From positions 434,001 to 498,000 of the forward strand of contig NZ_VLPK01000003.1 of assembly GCF_007558865.1 (NCBI RefSeq): 64,000 bases of DNA, written 5' to 3'. This document shows, in pieces, positions 35,574 through 44,517 of this stretch (the first letter of the stretch is position 1; each line of letters begins with the position of its first letter). The notes beneath the pieces are model-generated. The model was not told the origin of the DNA and did not search any database. It saw only the letters and a list, made by a program, of their open reading frames with translations. The DNA comes from Mucilaginibacter corticis (GTDB lineage Bacteria > Bacteroidota > Bacteroidia > Sphingobacteriales > Sphingobacteriaceae). Made by a program: the position numbers and the translations under genes.

Positions 35574-37241
35574 ATGCCTGCATTATTTGTTTTTCTGCTA
35601 AAAGTAAATATAGCGCTGCTGGTATTTTGCCTGGGCTATTACCTTGTGCTGCGCAAGCTTACTTTTTACACGCTTAACCGGGTGTACCTGGTTTTAGCTA
35701 TCCTAATATCATCAGTTTACCCTGTAATAAACATCAATAATTTTGCACAGCAGCACCGGCAATTAATTGCCCCTGTACAAAAGGTTGCCATAAACTGGCA
35801 GATGCCGGCCCAACGTTTTGCCGAAGAGCCCGCTTATTGGTATTGGGCCGGCATTTTGTTTTGGCTGGGTGCAATAGTTTTTGCCGCGAAGTTGGCTATG
35901 CAGTTATTATCGTTATACAGGCTATACCGTAATTCATCACCCGGCAAGATCCAGGACCATGCAGTACGCATCACAGCAGCTAATGTAAGCCCCTTCTCTT
36001 TCTGGCAAAACATTTACATTAACCCGGATAATGTTGAAACCAAAGACCTGAAAAGCATTTTACAGCATGAGCAGGTACACGTTAATCAATGGCATACGCT
36101 GGATATTTTACTGGCCGAGATCAGCGTGATATTTTACTGGTTTAATCCCGGCGTATGGTTCATGAAAAAAGCCGTACGTGAAAATATAGAATTTATAACC
36201 GACCGCAAGATCCTGCAAAAAGGCACGGATAGCAAAGCTTACCAGTACAGTCTGCTTAACGTAAGCATTGCAGCTACCGCTTCGGCCGGGATAACCAACC
36301 ACTTTAATTTTTCAACCTTAAAAAAACGTATAAAAATGATGAACGCTAAAAGATCTTCAAACCTAAACCTTACACGCTACGCGTTTTTAGTACCGGCTGT
36401 TTTGATATGCCTGTTTGTTTTCAGCATATCAAAAGCCGAATTGGTTAAAAACACCAAGGTAACCTATAAAAAGGTTGCTGCATCAGTAAATAATCTTGTA
36501 TCCGCAGCCGCACAACAGTCTGTGATCATAAAGAAAAAATTTGCGCTTACAGACACTAACAAAAAAATCAGGAAAGACGTTACTTATCGTATTACTACCG
36601 ATACCGGTGTGCATAAAAGCTTTAGCTACAGTCAACACGGCGATTCATCTGCATATTATGTAGATGGTAAAAAAGTAACCAAAGAGGAGTTTCAAAAACT
36701 ACAACCCGGCGGTGATTTCCAAAATATGCAGGTAATGGATGATCATGTTCAAATAAATCCTGACGGCAAAAAGATAAATGTCGTTAAAGTGAATGGAAAA
36801 GTTATTGTTGTAAACCGGGCCACCGTACACCCAGTGATCATTAAATCAGGAAAAGACTCAATAAAAACCAATGTTGTTTATACTGTCAGAACGGATGATG
36901 ACAGTGATTCTGATTCGAAAACAGGTACAAAGGTTTATAAGTCTAATATAAATTATACTTATTCAACTGATGATAAAAATGATGCCGCCAAACAAAAGAC
37001 CATAGATGTGGTATTAAGCCCGCCACCAGGTCAAACCGACTTTAACAACAAATTAATTTTAATAAACGGCAAGGAAGCCGACGCTCGGAAGTTAAAAAAG
37101 CTGTCGGCATCAGATATTGAAACAGTTACTCCGTGTAAGGGACAAGATGAGGATCCAAGCGATGGCATAACCTACATTAAAAAATATGGCGATAAAGCTA
37201 AAAATGGAGTAACATGGATCACCACTAAAAAGAATAAATAA
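35574..37241 (+). CDS. BlaR1-like M56 metallopeptidase with TonB-plug-like tail
   Basis: A 555-aa membrane protease. Helices lie at about 4-24, 36-50, 88-110 and 270-290; the zinc motif HEQVH is at 165-169 in the cytoplasmic protease domain, with IEFITDRK downstream. The extracellular part has no penicillin-binding domain; instead it is Lys/Asp-rich and ends in DIETVTPCKG and NGVTWITTKK, imitating the end of a TonB-receptor plug domain (ievLK...NGVIlItTKk). I start at the ATG at 35574. It should sense a signal at the envelope and trigger BlaI cleavage; the ligand is unknown. Confidence 0.86.
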   Translation: MPALFVFLLKVNIALLVFCLGYYLVLRKLTFYTLNRVYLVLAILISSVYPVININNFAQQHRQLIAPVQKVAINWQMPAQRFAEEPAYWYWAGILFWLGAIVFAAKLAMQLLSLYRLYRNSSPGKIQDHAVRITAANVSPFSFWQNIYINPDNVETKDLKSILQHEQVHVNQWHTLDILLAEISVIFYWFNPGVWFMKKAVRENIEFITDRKILQKGTDSKAYQYSLLNVSIAATASAGITNHFNFSTLKKRIKMMNAKRSSNLNLTRYAFLVPAVLICLFVFSISKAELVKNTKVTYKKVAASVNNLVSAAAQQSVIIKKKFALTDTNKKIRKDVTYRITTDTGVHKSFSYSQHGDSSAYYVDGKKVTKEEFQKLQPGGDFQNMQVMDDHVQINPDGKKINVVKVNGKVIVVNRATVHPVIIKSGKDSIKTNVVYTVRTDDDSDSDSKTGTKVYKSNINYTYSTDDKNDAAKQKTIDVVLSPPPGQTDFNNKLILINGKEADARKLKKLSASDIETVTPCKGQDEDPSDGITYIKKYGDKAKNGVTWITTKKNK

Positions 37242-37263
37242 TAAGATCAGTTAATTATAGTGC

Positions 37264-37293
37264 AGCCACGCCGGGGATCGGTGTGGCTTTTTT
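37264..37293 (+). terminator. Intrinsic terminator of the blaI-M56 operon
   Basis: Stem GCCACGCC / GGTGTGGC (one G-T pair) with a GGGGATC loop, followed by six T. Confidence 0.85.
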
Positions 37294-37334
37294 GTTAAAC
37301 TTTTTAAGCTATCCTATTAATGACTTGTTTTAAT

Positions 37335-37342
37335 TAAATTTG
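37335..37342 (+). promoter_or_regulatory. -7 box of the CBM9-like gene
   Basis: TAAATTTG, 21 nt before the ATG at 37364. No clear -33 element was found. Confidence 0.42.
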
Positions 37343-37363
37343 ATATACTAACCAAAGCCTATC

Positions 37364-38125
37364 ATGAAAACATTAGTTATTGCAGTAATTTCGCTTTTTA
37401 ATACAACTTTATTGAATGCACAAGACGTATTATCAGGTAATAAATACAGTTTACGGGCACCGGCTAATATAAAAATTGATGGCATGCTTACCGAGTGGAA
37501 TGGCAAGCTAAAAGAATACAGTAGCCATACTCAATTCTACTACGCTGTATCAAACGACGACAAATACCTTTATTTAACCATACAGATTACTAAAAGAGAA
37601 ATTATTGATCGTATTATGAATGGTGGAATAACCTTAACCGTAAATAAATCCGGCACCAGGACAGACCCTAACAGTATACATGTTACATATCCTGTAGTTG
37701 ACCATCCTATTTTAACAGTTAGATACGCACCGGATGTAAAACATGGCGGTACTGCTACAGTGGCCAGTTTAGATAGTTTTGTTAATGAAAAAAATACACA
37801 ACTAGCAGCCAAAACAAAATTCATTAAAGTGTTGGGCGTAAAAGGTGTTGATAGTTTGATCTCTGTTTATAACAAGGATGGAATTAAAGCTGCAAGCAAG
37901 TTCGATAAGCAATTAAGTTTGAACTATGAATTGGCTGTCTCGCTTGCTGACCTTGATCTGGATATTAAAAATCCACAGAAATTTAGCTACCAGGTGATGA
38001 TCAACGAGGTAATGCCTATTGATATGACTGCTAAAGATCACAAACCGGGCGAAATATATGTTTCAGTAACGCTGCCCGGACAGACTGCTACTGATTTCTG
38101 GGGTGAGTATACGTTAGCTAAGTAA
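37364..38125 (+). CDS. Exported protein with CBM9/DOMON-like fold
   Basis: A 253-aa protein with a signal peptide ending LLNAQDV. The segment IKIDGMLTEWNGKL, then FYYAVSNDDKYLYLTIQI, is the signature of CBM9-like/DOMON-like beta-sandwich domains that bind carbohydrate or haem. The rest has no recognised enzyme motif. Stands alone between the BlaR-like operon and topoisomerase IB. Confidence 0.7.
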   Translation: MKTLVIAVISLFNTTLLNAQDVLSGNKYSLRAPANIKIDGMLTEWNGKLKEYSSHTQFYYAVSNDDKYLYLTIQITKREIIDRIMNGGITLTVNKSGTRTDPNSIHVTYPVVDHPILTVRYAPDVKHGGTATVASLDSFVNEKNTQLAAKTKFIKVLGVKGVDSLISVYNKDGIKAASKFDKQLSLNYELAVSLADLDLDIKNPQKFSYQVMINEVMPIDMTAKDHKPGEIYVSVTLPGQTATDFWGEYTLAK

Positions 38126-38135
38126 TAAAATAATT

Positions 38136-38215
38136 GCATTTCGACCAACGGGAGAAATCTACACACTGCTTTTTCACCTATCTTGTAGACCTCTCACTAT
38201 CGTTCGAGATGACAC
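38136..38215. repeat. Palindromic interspersed repeat, TGTCATTTCGA family, copy 2
   Basis: GCATTTCGACCAACGGGAGA followed by AATCTACA on the left pairs with TGTAGACCTCTCAC and GTTCGAGATGAC on the right. It lies between the convergent CBM9-like and topoisomerase genes. More degraded than the other copies. Confidence 0.68.
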
Positions 38216-38225
38216 ATTTAAATTT

Positions 38226-39311
38226 TCAACTCGCTTCTGCCAGTTTTTCTTTATCCAGCAGTTCAAGCAACGCCTTTTCGGCTACGTTTAGTTCTGAGGC
38301 TTTGATGTCTTTATCTTCGTCAAGGTGTTTAATATAATTGAACAGCGTGCCTTCTTCGTAGCTTTTTATTACCGTAGGGTGAACGTAGTATTTTTTGCAA
38401 ACCGTGCGGGTATTACCCAGGTTTATGGCTACTTCGTCTAACACACTTACTATTTTTTTCTTGCACTCGGTTACCGTATCAAACTCGCCGGCTTCCTTGA
38501 AGGCATACAGAGCGCTTACGCTGCCTGCCCAGGTCCTGAAATCTTTTGCGGTGAAATCTTCGCCGGTAATATCTTTTAAATAGGTATTGATATCGCCCGA
38601 CCCAATCGAGCAACGCTTACCCTCGGCATTATAAAACTGGAACAACTCTTTACCCGGGATATCGCGGCATTGCTTTACCAGTTTGGCCAGTTTACGGCTT
38701 TGCAGCGATACCTTATGAAAAACGCCTTTCTTGCCTTTAAATTCAAATTTAAGGCTGCTTCCATCTATTTTAACATGCCTGTCCTGCAGGGTAGTTAAGC
38801 CGAATGAGCCATATAGTTTTTTGTAGGATTCATTACCCACCCTGATACTGGTCAGTTCCATTAAGCGAACTACCAATGCCACCACTTTTTCATGATCAAG
38901 ATTATGCCGTGCCAGGTCCTTATCTACCCGCCTGCGGATATCAGGCAAGTGCGCGGCAAAAGTTTGCAGGCGGTGGTATTTTGACTGGTTGCGGATCTTG
39001 TTCCAGTCGGCATGGTAGCGGTATTGCTTGCGGCCGGCGGCATCTGTACCGGTAAACTGTAGGTGCCCATTGTCATAAGGCGAGATCCAGACATTGGTAT
39101 AAGCCGGCGGGATAACCAGTTTATTGAACCGGTTGATCAACTCTTTATCCTTAACCATTTTGCCATCGGCATCCAGGTAAGTCCACCCCTCGCCTGCCTT
39201 TTTACGTGTATAACCGGGGCTTGAATCTGCAACATAACGCAGGCCCACGGCTTTGGCGGTTATTTTAGGGTCGCGGCCAATTTTTTCGAGTTTTTTTACC
39301 AATCTGTCCAT
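38226..39311 (-). CDS. DNA topoisomerase IB
   Basis: A 361-aa poxvirus/eukaryote-type topoisomerase IB. The catalytic tyrosine is in CKKYYVHP at about residue 308, the catalytic arginine in LTSIRVGNE and the second in TAKDFRTWAGS, with lysine in FEFKGKKGV. It relaxes supercoils by a 3'-phosphotyrosyl nick without ATP. The N-terminal WTYLDADGKMVKD and LVIPPAYTNVWI blocks match bacterial TopIB proteins. Chromosomal TopIB is scattered in Bacteria and common in Sphingobacteriaceae. Confidence 0.92.
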   Translation of the reverse strand: MDRLVKKLEKIGRDPKITAKAVGLRYVADSSPGYTRKKAGEGWTYLDADGKMVKDKELINRFNKLVIPPAYTNVWISPYDNGHLQFTGTDAAGRKQYRYHADWNKIRNQSKYHRLQTFAAHLPDIRRRVDKDLARHNLDHEKVVALVVRLMELTSIRVGNESYKKLYGSFGLTTLQDRHVKIDGSSLKFEFKGKKGVFHKVSLQSRKLAKLVKQCRDIPGKELFQFYNAEGKRCSIGSGDINTYLKDITGEDFTAKDFRTWAGSVSALYAFKEAGEFDTVTECKKKIVSVLDEVAINLGNTRTVCKKYYVHPTVIKSYEEGTLFNYIKHLDEDKDIKASELNVAEKALLELLDKEKLAEAS

Positions 39312-39356
39312 TGATGATACAACGATTGATGCAATAATAAGTTTGACAAATAATTA

Positions 39357-39524
39357 CCGGAAAAACCCTCTTTATGCCAAGGCAAAGAGAGGGTCGACGA
39401 GCAAAGCGATGTCGGGGTGAGTCGACGGCGCGTTATTGCCTGGCACAGTCGCGGACTCACCCGGTCTGCGCTACGCTGGACCACCCTCTCTTCACCTTCG
39501 GTAGAAAGAGGGTTATTTTTTACC
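39357..39524. repeat. Modular palindromic repeat, GAGTCGACGGCG family, copy 2
   Basis: First module runs from ACCCTCTTTATGCC to GGGGTGAGTCGACGGCG; second from GGACTCACCCGGTCTGCGC to CTTCGGTAGAAAGAGGGT. Compared with 18371-18546 the two modules are in reversed order. Lies upstream of topoisomerase IB and the divergent aldo/keto reductase; the flanking sequence 39312-39595 holds no gene. Confidence 0.75.
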
Positions 39525-39595
39525 ATCCCCTGACCTTTTATTTAAACACAATAGCCAATTTTATGGTTTAACTCACAACAAACCAATCAACTTTT

Positions 39596-40627
39596 ATGAA
39601 ATACAATTTTTTAGGAAATACCGGTGTGCTGGTATCCGAGATCTGTTTTGGCACCATGACCTTTGGCGGTAGCGAAGAAGGTATTTGGGGCAATATAGGC
39701 CGTGTACAACAGGATGAAGTTAACCAGATGATGAAAACCGTTGTAGACGCGGGCATCAATTTTATCGACACCGCCAACGTGTATTCGTTTGGCAAATCTG
39801 AAGAGCTATTGGGCCAGTCAATTATCGACCTTGGGCTTAACCGCAATAACCTGGTTATCGCTACCAAAGTTCGCGGGCGCATGAGCCCGGATGTGAACGA
39901 CGTTGGCTTGAGCCGCTTTAACATTTTTCAATCGGTTGATGCCAGCCTGAAACGCCTGCAGCTTGATCACATTGATATTTTATATGTGCACGGTGTGGAT
40001 ATCATGACACCTGTGGAAGAAACTGTTCGCGCCTTGAACGATATTGTACTAACCGGCAAAGTACGTTACATTGCCATTTGCAACTGGCCTGCCTGGATGG
40101 TAATGAAGGCGCAGGGCATTATTGAAAAACACGGTTGGAATAAATTTGTGGGACTGCAGTATTTCTATTCCTTGTCAGGACGTGATATTGAGCGCGAGAT
40201 TGTACCGATGGCGCAGGACCAAAACCTGGCTATTTTCCCGTGGAGCCCGCTGGCCGGTGGCTTCCTGTCGGGCAAGTACACCCGTAATAACGAAACAGCT
40301 GGTGATTCGCGCCGTGATAAATTTGATTTCCCGCCGATAAATAAGGAGAAAGCTTATGATATTATTGATGTACTGGCAGAAATTGGTAAACAACACAATG
40401 TATCTGTAGCGCAGTTGGCGTTAGCCTGGGTGCGCCTGCAAAAAGGCGTTACCAGCACCATAATCGGCGCTAAAACTATCGATCAGTTAAATGATAATTT
40501 AAAATCTGTCGATATCGAACTATCAGCAGACGAACTAAAAAGAATTGACGAAGTAAGCGCCCTGCCAAAAGAATATCCGGGATGGATGGTTGAAAGGCAA
40601 ATGAGCGACAGGTTGTTGAAAAAGTAA
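39596..40627 (+). CDS. Aldo/keto reductase
   Basis: A 343-aa NADPH-dependent oxidoreductase. Catalytic Asp in INFIDTANVY (with Tyr of VYSFGKSEELLG), Lys in VIATKVRG and His in YVHGVDIMTPVEE; the cofactor loop is TSTIIGAKTIDQLNDNL. Similar to the YajO/YhdN group reducing aldehydes or sugars; the substrate is unknown. Confidence 0.92.
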   Translation: MKYNFLGNTGVLVSEICFGTMTFGGSEEGIWGNIGRVQQDEVNQMMKTVVDAGINFIDTANVYSFGKSEELLGQSIIDLGLNRNNLVIATKVRGRMSPDVNDVGLSRFNIFQSVDASLKRLQLDHIDILYVHGVDIMTPVEETVRALNDIVLTGKVRYIAICNWPAWMVMKAQGIIEKHGWNKFVGLQYFYSLSGRDIEREIVPMAQDQNLAIFPWSPLAGGFLSGKYTRNNETAGDSRRDKFDFPPINKEKAYDIIDVLAEIGKQHNVSVAQLALAWVRLQKGVTSTIIGAKTIDQLNDNLKSVDIELSADELKRIDEVSALPKEYPGWMVERQMSDRLLKK

Positions 40628-40635
40628 CCTATACC

Positions 40636-40709
40636 GTAGAGACGCAATACGTTGCGTCTCTATACTTTCGAAAAAAAATGTAAGAGGCGCAAAGTATTGC
40701 GCCTCTACG
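40636..40709. repeat. Two palindromes between convergent genes
   Basis: 40636-40665 is GTAGAGACGCAA-TACG-TTGCGTCTCTATAC and 40680-40709 is GTAAGAGGCGCAA-AGTA-TTGCGCCTCTACG. The two are related variants of one palindrome and lie tail-to-tail between the aldo/keto reductase and threonine aldolase stops. Palindromes of this wording are, from memory, interspersed in many Bacteroidota and cyanobacterial genomes. Confidence 0.75.
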
Positions 40710-40713
40710 TTGT

Positions 40714-41727
40714 TTATAGATTCCTGATCACCCGTACCACGTGCTCTACCTGCTCGGGGTGGACATCCAGATGCAGTACAAAGCGGATGCGGTGTTTATC
40801 GGTTGACATGGCGTGAATGCCATACTCCGCCAATTTTTTCAACACCAAATCAGCCGGCTCAACGGTATCGAATAAAATAATATTGGTTTCGGCGGGTAAT
40901 ACATTGCTTACTGCCGCCGATCTTGTCAGCGCTTCGGCAATGATCTGCGCGTGGGCATGGTCTATCTTTAAACGTTCTACATGATGATCTAATGCGTAAA
41001 TACCTGCAGCCGCTAAAAAACCCGCCTGGCGCATGCCACCGCCCAATACCTTGCGGATCCGCCGCGCGTATTTGATGGTATCCTTATCGGCCAATAAAAC
41101 AGAACCTACCGGCGCACCTAATCCTTTAGATAAACAAACCGAAATACCGTCGAAATATTTACCATATTCGATAGCTTTATCACCAGTATAAGCAAGGGCG
41201 TTAAAAATGCGCGCCCCATCCAAATGCAGTTTAAGCCCTTTTGCTTTGCAAAGTGTGGCAATAGGTTTTATTTGATCGAGCGTATAGCAACTGCCACCAC
41301 CTTTGTTCACCGTATTTTCTAAAACAACCAGGCTGGTGCGCGGGTAATGGATATTTTCGGCATTGATCTCCGGCTCGATCATTTCGGGGGTTAGTATCCC
41401 GCGGTAACCATTTAGCAAACGGGTTGACACGCCCGAATTAAACGCTATACCCCCACCCTCGTAACGGTAAACGTGCGCGGTTTGGTCGGCAATCAGTTCG
41501 TCAAGCGGCTGGGTAAAACATTTAATTGCTATCTGGTTGGTCATGGTGCCCGACGGGCAATATAGCCCGGCTTCCATACCGAAGATGGCTGCAGTTTTTT
41601 CTTCCAGTTCGTTAACGCTTTCATCTTCGCCAAAAACGTCGTCGCCAATGCGGGCATTAAACATGGCTTCGCGCATGCCGGCGGTGGGTTTGGTTACGGT
41701 ATCGCTGCGTAAATCAACAGTAGTCAT
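40714..41727 (-). CDS. ltaE: Low-specificity L-threonine aldolase
   Basis: A 337-aa PLP-dependent fold-type I enzyme: DLRSDTVTKPTAGMREAM, FGEDESVNELEEK, then LHLDGARIFNAL and the Schiff-base lysine in SVCLSKGLGAPVGSVL. Cleaves L-threonine or allo-threonine to glycine and acetaldehyde. Monocistronic. Confidence 0.93.
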   Translation of the reverse strand: MTTVDLRSDTVTKPTAGMREAMFNARIGDDVFGEDESVNELEEKTAAIFGMEAGLYCPSGTMTNQIAIKCFTQPLDELIADQTAHVYRYEGGGIAFNSGVSTRLLNGYRGILTPEMIEPEINAENIHYPRTSLVVLENTVNKGGGSCYTLDQIKPIATLCKAKGLKLHLDGARIFNALAYTGDKAIEYGKYFDGISVCLSKGLGAPVGSVLLADKDTIKYARRIRKVLGGGMRQAGFLAAAGIYALDHHVERLKIDHAHAQIIAEALTRSAAVSNVLPAETNIILFDTVEPADLVLKKLAEYGIHAMSTDKHRIRFVLHLDVHPEQVEHVVRVIRNL

Positions 41728-41769
41728 ATTAAATATGTTAAAAATGCGTTATTTGTATTTTTATATCTT

Positions 41770-42471
41770 ATGCGCCCAATTTTAATCATTTTATGCCTGA
41801 TGCTGTTGGGTATAACAGCAAAATCACAATCATGGCAGCCCGGCTATTTTTATGATGTTAAAGGAACAAAAAATACTGGACTTATACGTGTAGACCCGCG
41901 CGGAAAAGGCCCTATTAAAGACGAAGGTTTTATTGAATATAAAGAGAATGCTAAAGCCGAATCTATCAAACTAAGCGCCAGCGACCTGCGCTCATTTGTT
42001 GCAGGTAAAGACAGCTTTATTGTAGCGGCCGCACCAAGGCAGGGCTGGTCAAAATACGATCTTGACTTTGTGCAGGTGGTGGTTGATGCTCCGCTTAGGT
42101 TGTTTATAGCACAGGGAGGCTCGGGCGGTGGCGGCGGTGGTTTTAGCCCCGGTTTGAGTATTGGCGCAGGTGCAGGAGCCGGAACAGGTGGCTATGGCGG
42201 CGGCTTCGGAGGAGGAGTTGGCGGCGGCGTGTCCATCCCGATCTTTGGCGGCGGTGGTGGCCGGGGCGACGGCAAAGCACAATATTTTTATGGCGCTAAT
42301 ACCGCCGAAATGCAGCCCATCACTAACGAAAACTTTATTGACGTAATGAGCGAGATCATGGGCGACGAGCCCGAGGTGGTAGAAAAGATCCAAACCAAAA
42401 AATTTGGGCCTAATAATATGGCGAAGCTGATCGCTTATTTCAAGCAGGTGCAGGCCAGTCATGGGCAGTGA
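41770..42471 (+). CDS. Exported glycine-rich protein
   Basis: A 233-aa protein with a signal peptide (ILIILCLMLLGITAKSQ), a domain at about 25-110 (GYFYDVKGTKNTGLIRVDP) of the kind seen in small Bacteroidota exported proteins, a central run of about 55 residues dominated by Gly at about 113-170, and a C-terminal helical part (NEIMGDEPEVVEKIQTKKFG-like). The glycine run is low-complexity and coding on this strand, as the flanking sequence is in frame. Function unknown. Confidence 0.72.
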   Translation: MRPILIILCLMLLGITAKSQSWQPGYFYDVKGTKNTGLIRVDPRGKGPIKDEGFIEYKENAKAESIKLSASDLRSFVAGKDSFIVAAAPRQGWSKYDLDFVQVVVDAPLRLFIAQGGSGGGGGGFSPGLSIGAGAGAGTGGYGGGFGGGVGGGVSIPIFGGGGGRGDGKAQYFYGANTAEMQPITNENFIDVMSEIMGDEPEVVEKIQTKKFGPNNMAKLIAYFKQVQASHGQ

Positions 42472-42504
42472 TTAGTAATTAGAGGTTAGTTAATCAGAGA
42501 TTAG
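42472..42504. repeat. GATTAG-type AT-rich interspersed repeat, copy 2
   Basis: TTAGTAATTAGAGGTTAGTT, then AATCAGAGATTAG, begins at the TGA stop of the glycine-rich gene. Confidence 0.62.
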
Positions 42505-42552
42505 TTTTTTATTTGCTATAGTTGTTTATCCATCTTTGCAATGTAACCTCTC

Positions 42553-44493
42553 ATGAAATATCTGTTCGTTTTATTTGCATCGTTTATTTTCACTGATAGG
42601 ATTCTTGCGCAGGGAGTTCAAACAGCTTATCCTTTCGGGAAAGATCTTTCGCAAACCATGACCTACAAGATCATGCTGCGTTGCGCTACTGCCGACCAGG
42701 TATCAAACCTTGACCTTGGCGCGGTATTAAAATACATCAAACAAATAGACAACATAACCAGGGGGCTGCCTAAAATAGTGATACTTGGCGGTTACCAGCA
42801 AGACGGTCATGACCATCAATACCCATGGTGGACCCCGGCGGACAATACCCTCTTTGCACCCGGCGGGTTAAAAGGAAAGCCGGCGCTAAGCTGGCTGATG
42901 AAAGAAGCTATTAAATACCATACCCATTGCACATTTCATGTTAACCCGTTTGATGCTTATATGGAAAGCCCAAAATGGAATTATTACGCGGGCAAAGATC
43001 TGATCTGCAAAGAAACGGACGGAAGCTATGTAAAGGGTGGCAAATGGTGGGGCCGGCAAAGCTATTTTGTGGATCTGGTGAATGAATGGAGATCAGGTGT
43101 TACAAAAGAACGGATAGATGATCTTATCGCTACTTTTCCGCAATTAAAGGAGACAGGCGTTTTATATTTTGATAACGTAACGCAATACCCGGCAAGCCCT
43201 TACCATCATCAAACAAGTGATGACCAGCGAAACATTATCAAACAGATTGCGCTGTACCTGAAGCAAAAATATGGTATTCAACTGATCGGCGAGTATGCCG
43301 ATAAACAGCTATACGGTTATCTTTCGCAGGGCATCACCTGGGATTGGGGCGAATATTCGTTAGGCATCGATCAGATGGAAGTACCACCCTACCTGATATG
43401 CGGCGGACGCGATATCGCTCATGATAAATTATTGAACCAACGGCTCGATATCAAACCCGCGTTGCAGGTATTTGGCAGCAGTGTGCAGTTTGAAGACATC
43501 CAGTTTCAACACTTCCCTGAGCGCGCTCAACGCGAATTTGTACACCATACGCTTACCTATTTTAACCTGAACCGCTTATTACGCGAAAAATACACTGCTG
43601 ATAATGGCAACTACACGCTGTATCTGTCTGACAACACCATCAGCAATTATAAAGACAGTTTACAAACTATAACCCGGGATGGTAACCTGATCAAATCAGG
43701 CTATGATGTTTTCATGCCGGTTTACTGGCTTGATCATTTAGAAACGATGTGTTATTCGTTAAAGGGAAATACACGCACCTGGACATTCCCAAAAACCTGG
43801 AATAAGGTAAAATCAGCAGACCTTTATCTGATTACGCCAGATACCATAACGTTAAAAGAAACCGGCAGAAATATCACAGGTCTCTCCATAGCATTAGCCA
43901 TGAAAGCAGGAGAATGCTTGAGTATAGTTCCGCATGGTACAGACATGCGTCATATCCGGACCATATATCAACTTCCTGCAACAGGTATAGTTGCTTTTAA
44001 TGGACGGGATAGCACAACAAAAGGCAGTTGGGTGGGCAGCTATGGTAAATCAGGTTACGATATTATTGGCGGCAAGCATAACCTGCCTGCTTCCGTAAGC
44101 GTAAGCTATTTGGCCAACCATACAGAGACATGGGATTCTAATCCGACGGATCCGCGTGCGCCTTACAAGTCCGCTAAAAAAGACGGGCGCGTTGCTGCGG
44201 GTAATACAGCGGTACTCCATGAGATAATTGACGTCAGATTAAAAGACCGGTTAAGGAAAAAAGTATCGCTTTATTTCCTCGACTGGCAACACCATCACCG
44301 GCAAATATTGGTTGATGTGATTGATACTGACACCAAAAAGGTATTACAATCAAACGTATTATCTGATTTTGACAACGGTAGCTATTTAAATTACGCCATA
44401 ACAGGACATGTGCAGTTTCGTTTAACCCGCTTTTTTTATGATGGTTATAAGAACCCCGGCTACCCTACTTTTTCCGGCATTTTCTTCGACTGA
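42553..44493 (+). CDS. Exported GH101-like glycosidase with C-terminal beta-sandwich
   Basis: A 646-aa exported protein (signal peptide ending RILAQG). Residues about 30-420 look like a TIM-barrel of the endo-alpha-N-acetylgalactosaminidase (GH101-like) type: KIVILGGYQQDGHDHQYPWW, THCTFHVNPFDAYM, VLYFDNVTQYP and WDWGEYSLGID give candidate carboxylates. The last roughly 140 residues form a separate domain (GSYGKSGYDIIGG, LYFLDWQHHHRQILV, ending YPTFSGIFFD) that I know as a recurrent C-terminal beta-sandwich of Bacteroidota and Planctomycetes glycan-active proteins. Substrate not known; no SusCD pair is adjacent. Confidence 0.68.
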   Translation: MKYLFVLFASFIFTDRILAQGVQTAYPFGKDLSQTMTYKIMLRCATADQVSNLDLGAVLKYIKQIDNITRGLPKIVILGGYQQDGHDHQYPWWTPADNTLFAPGGLKGKPALSWLMKEAIKYHTHCTFHVNPFDAYMESPKWNYYAGKDLICKETDGSYVKGGKWWGRQSYFVDLVNEWRSGVTKERIDDLIATFPQLKETGVLYFDNVTQYPASPYHHQTSDDQRNIIKQIALYLKQKYGIQLIGEYADKQLYGYLSQGITWDWGEYSLGIDQMEVPPYLICGGRDIAHDKLLNQRLDIKPALQVFGSSVQFEDIQFQHFPERAQREFVHHTLTYFNLNRLLREKYTADNGNYTLYLSDNTISNYKDSLQTITRDGNLIKSGYDVFMPVYWLDHLETMCYSLKGNTRTWTFPKTWNKVKSADLYLITPDTITLKETGRNITGLSIALAMKAGECLSIVPHGTDMRHIRTIYQLPATGIVAFNGRDSTTKGSWVGSYGKSGYDIIGGKHNLPASVSVSYLANHTETWDSNPTDPRAPYKSAKKDGRVAAGNTAVLHEIIDVRLKDRLRKKVSLYFLDWQHHHRQILVDVIDTDTKKVLQSNVLSDFDNGSYLNYAITGHVQFRLTRFFYDGYKNPGYPTFSGIFFD

Positions 44494-44517
44494 TTGTACC
44501 TAATCTTTAATCTTCAA

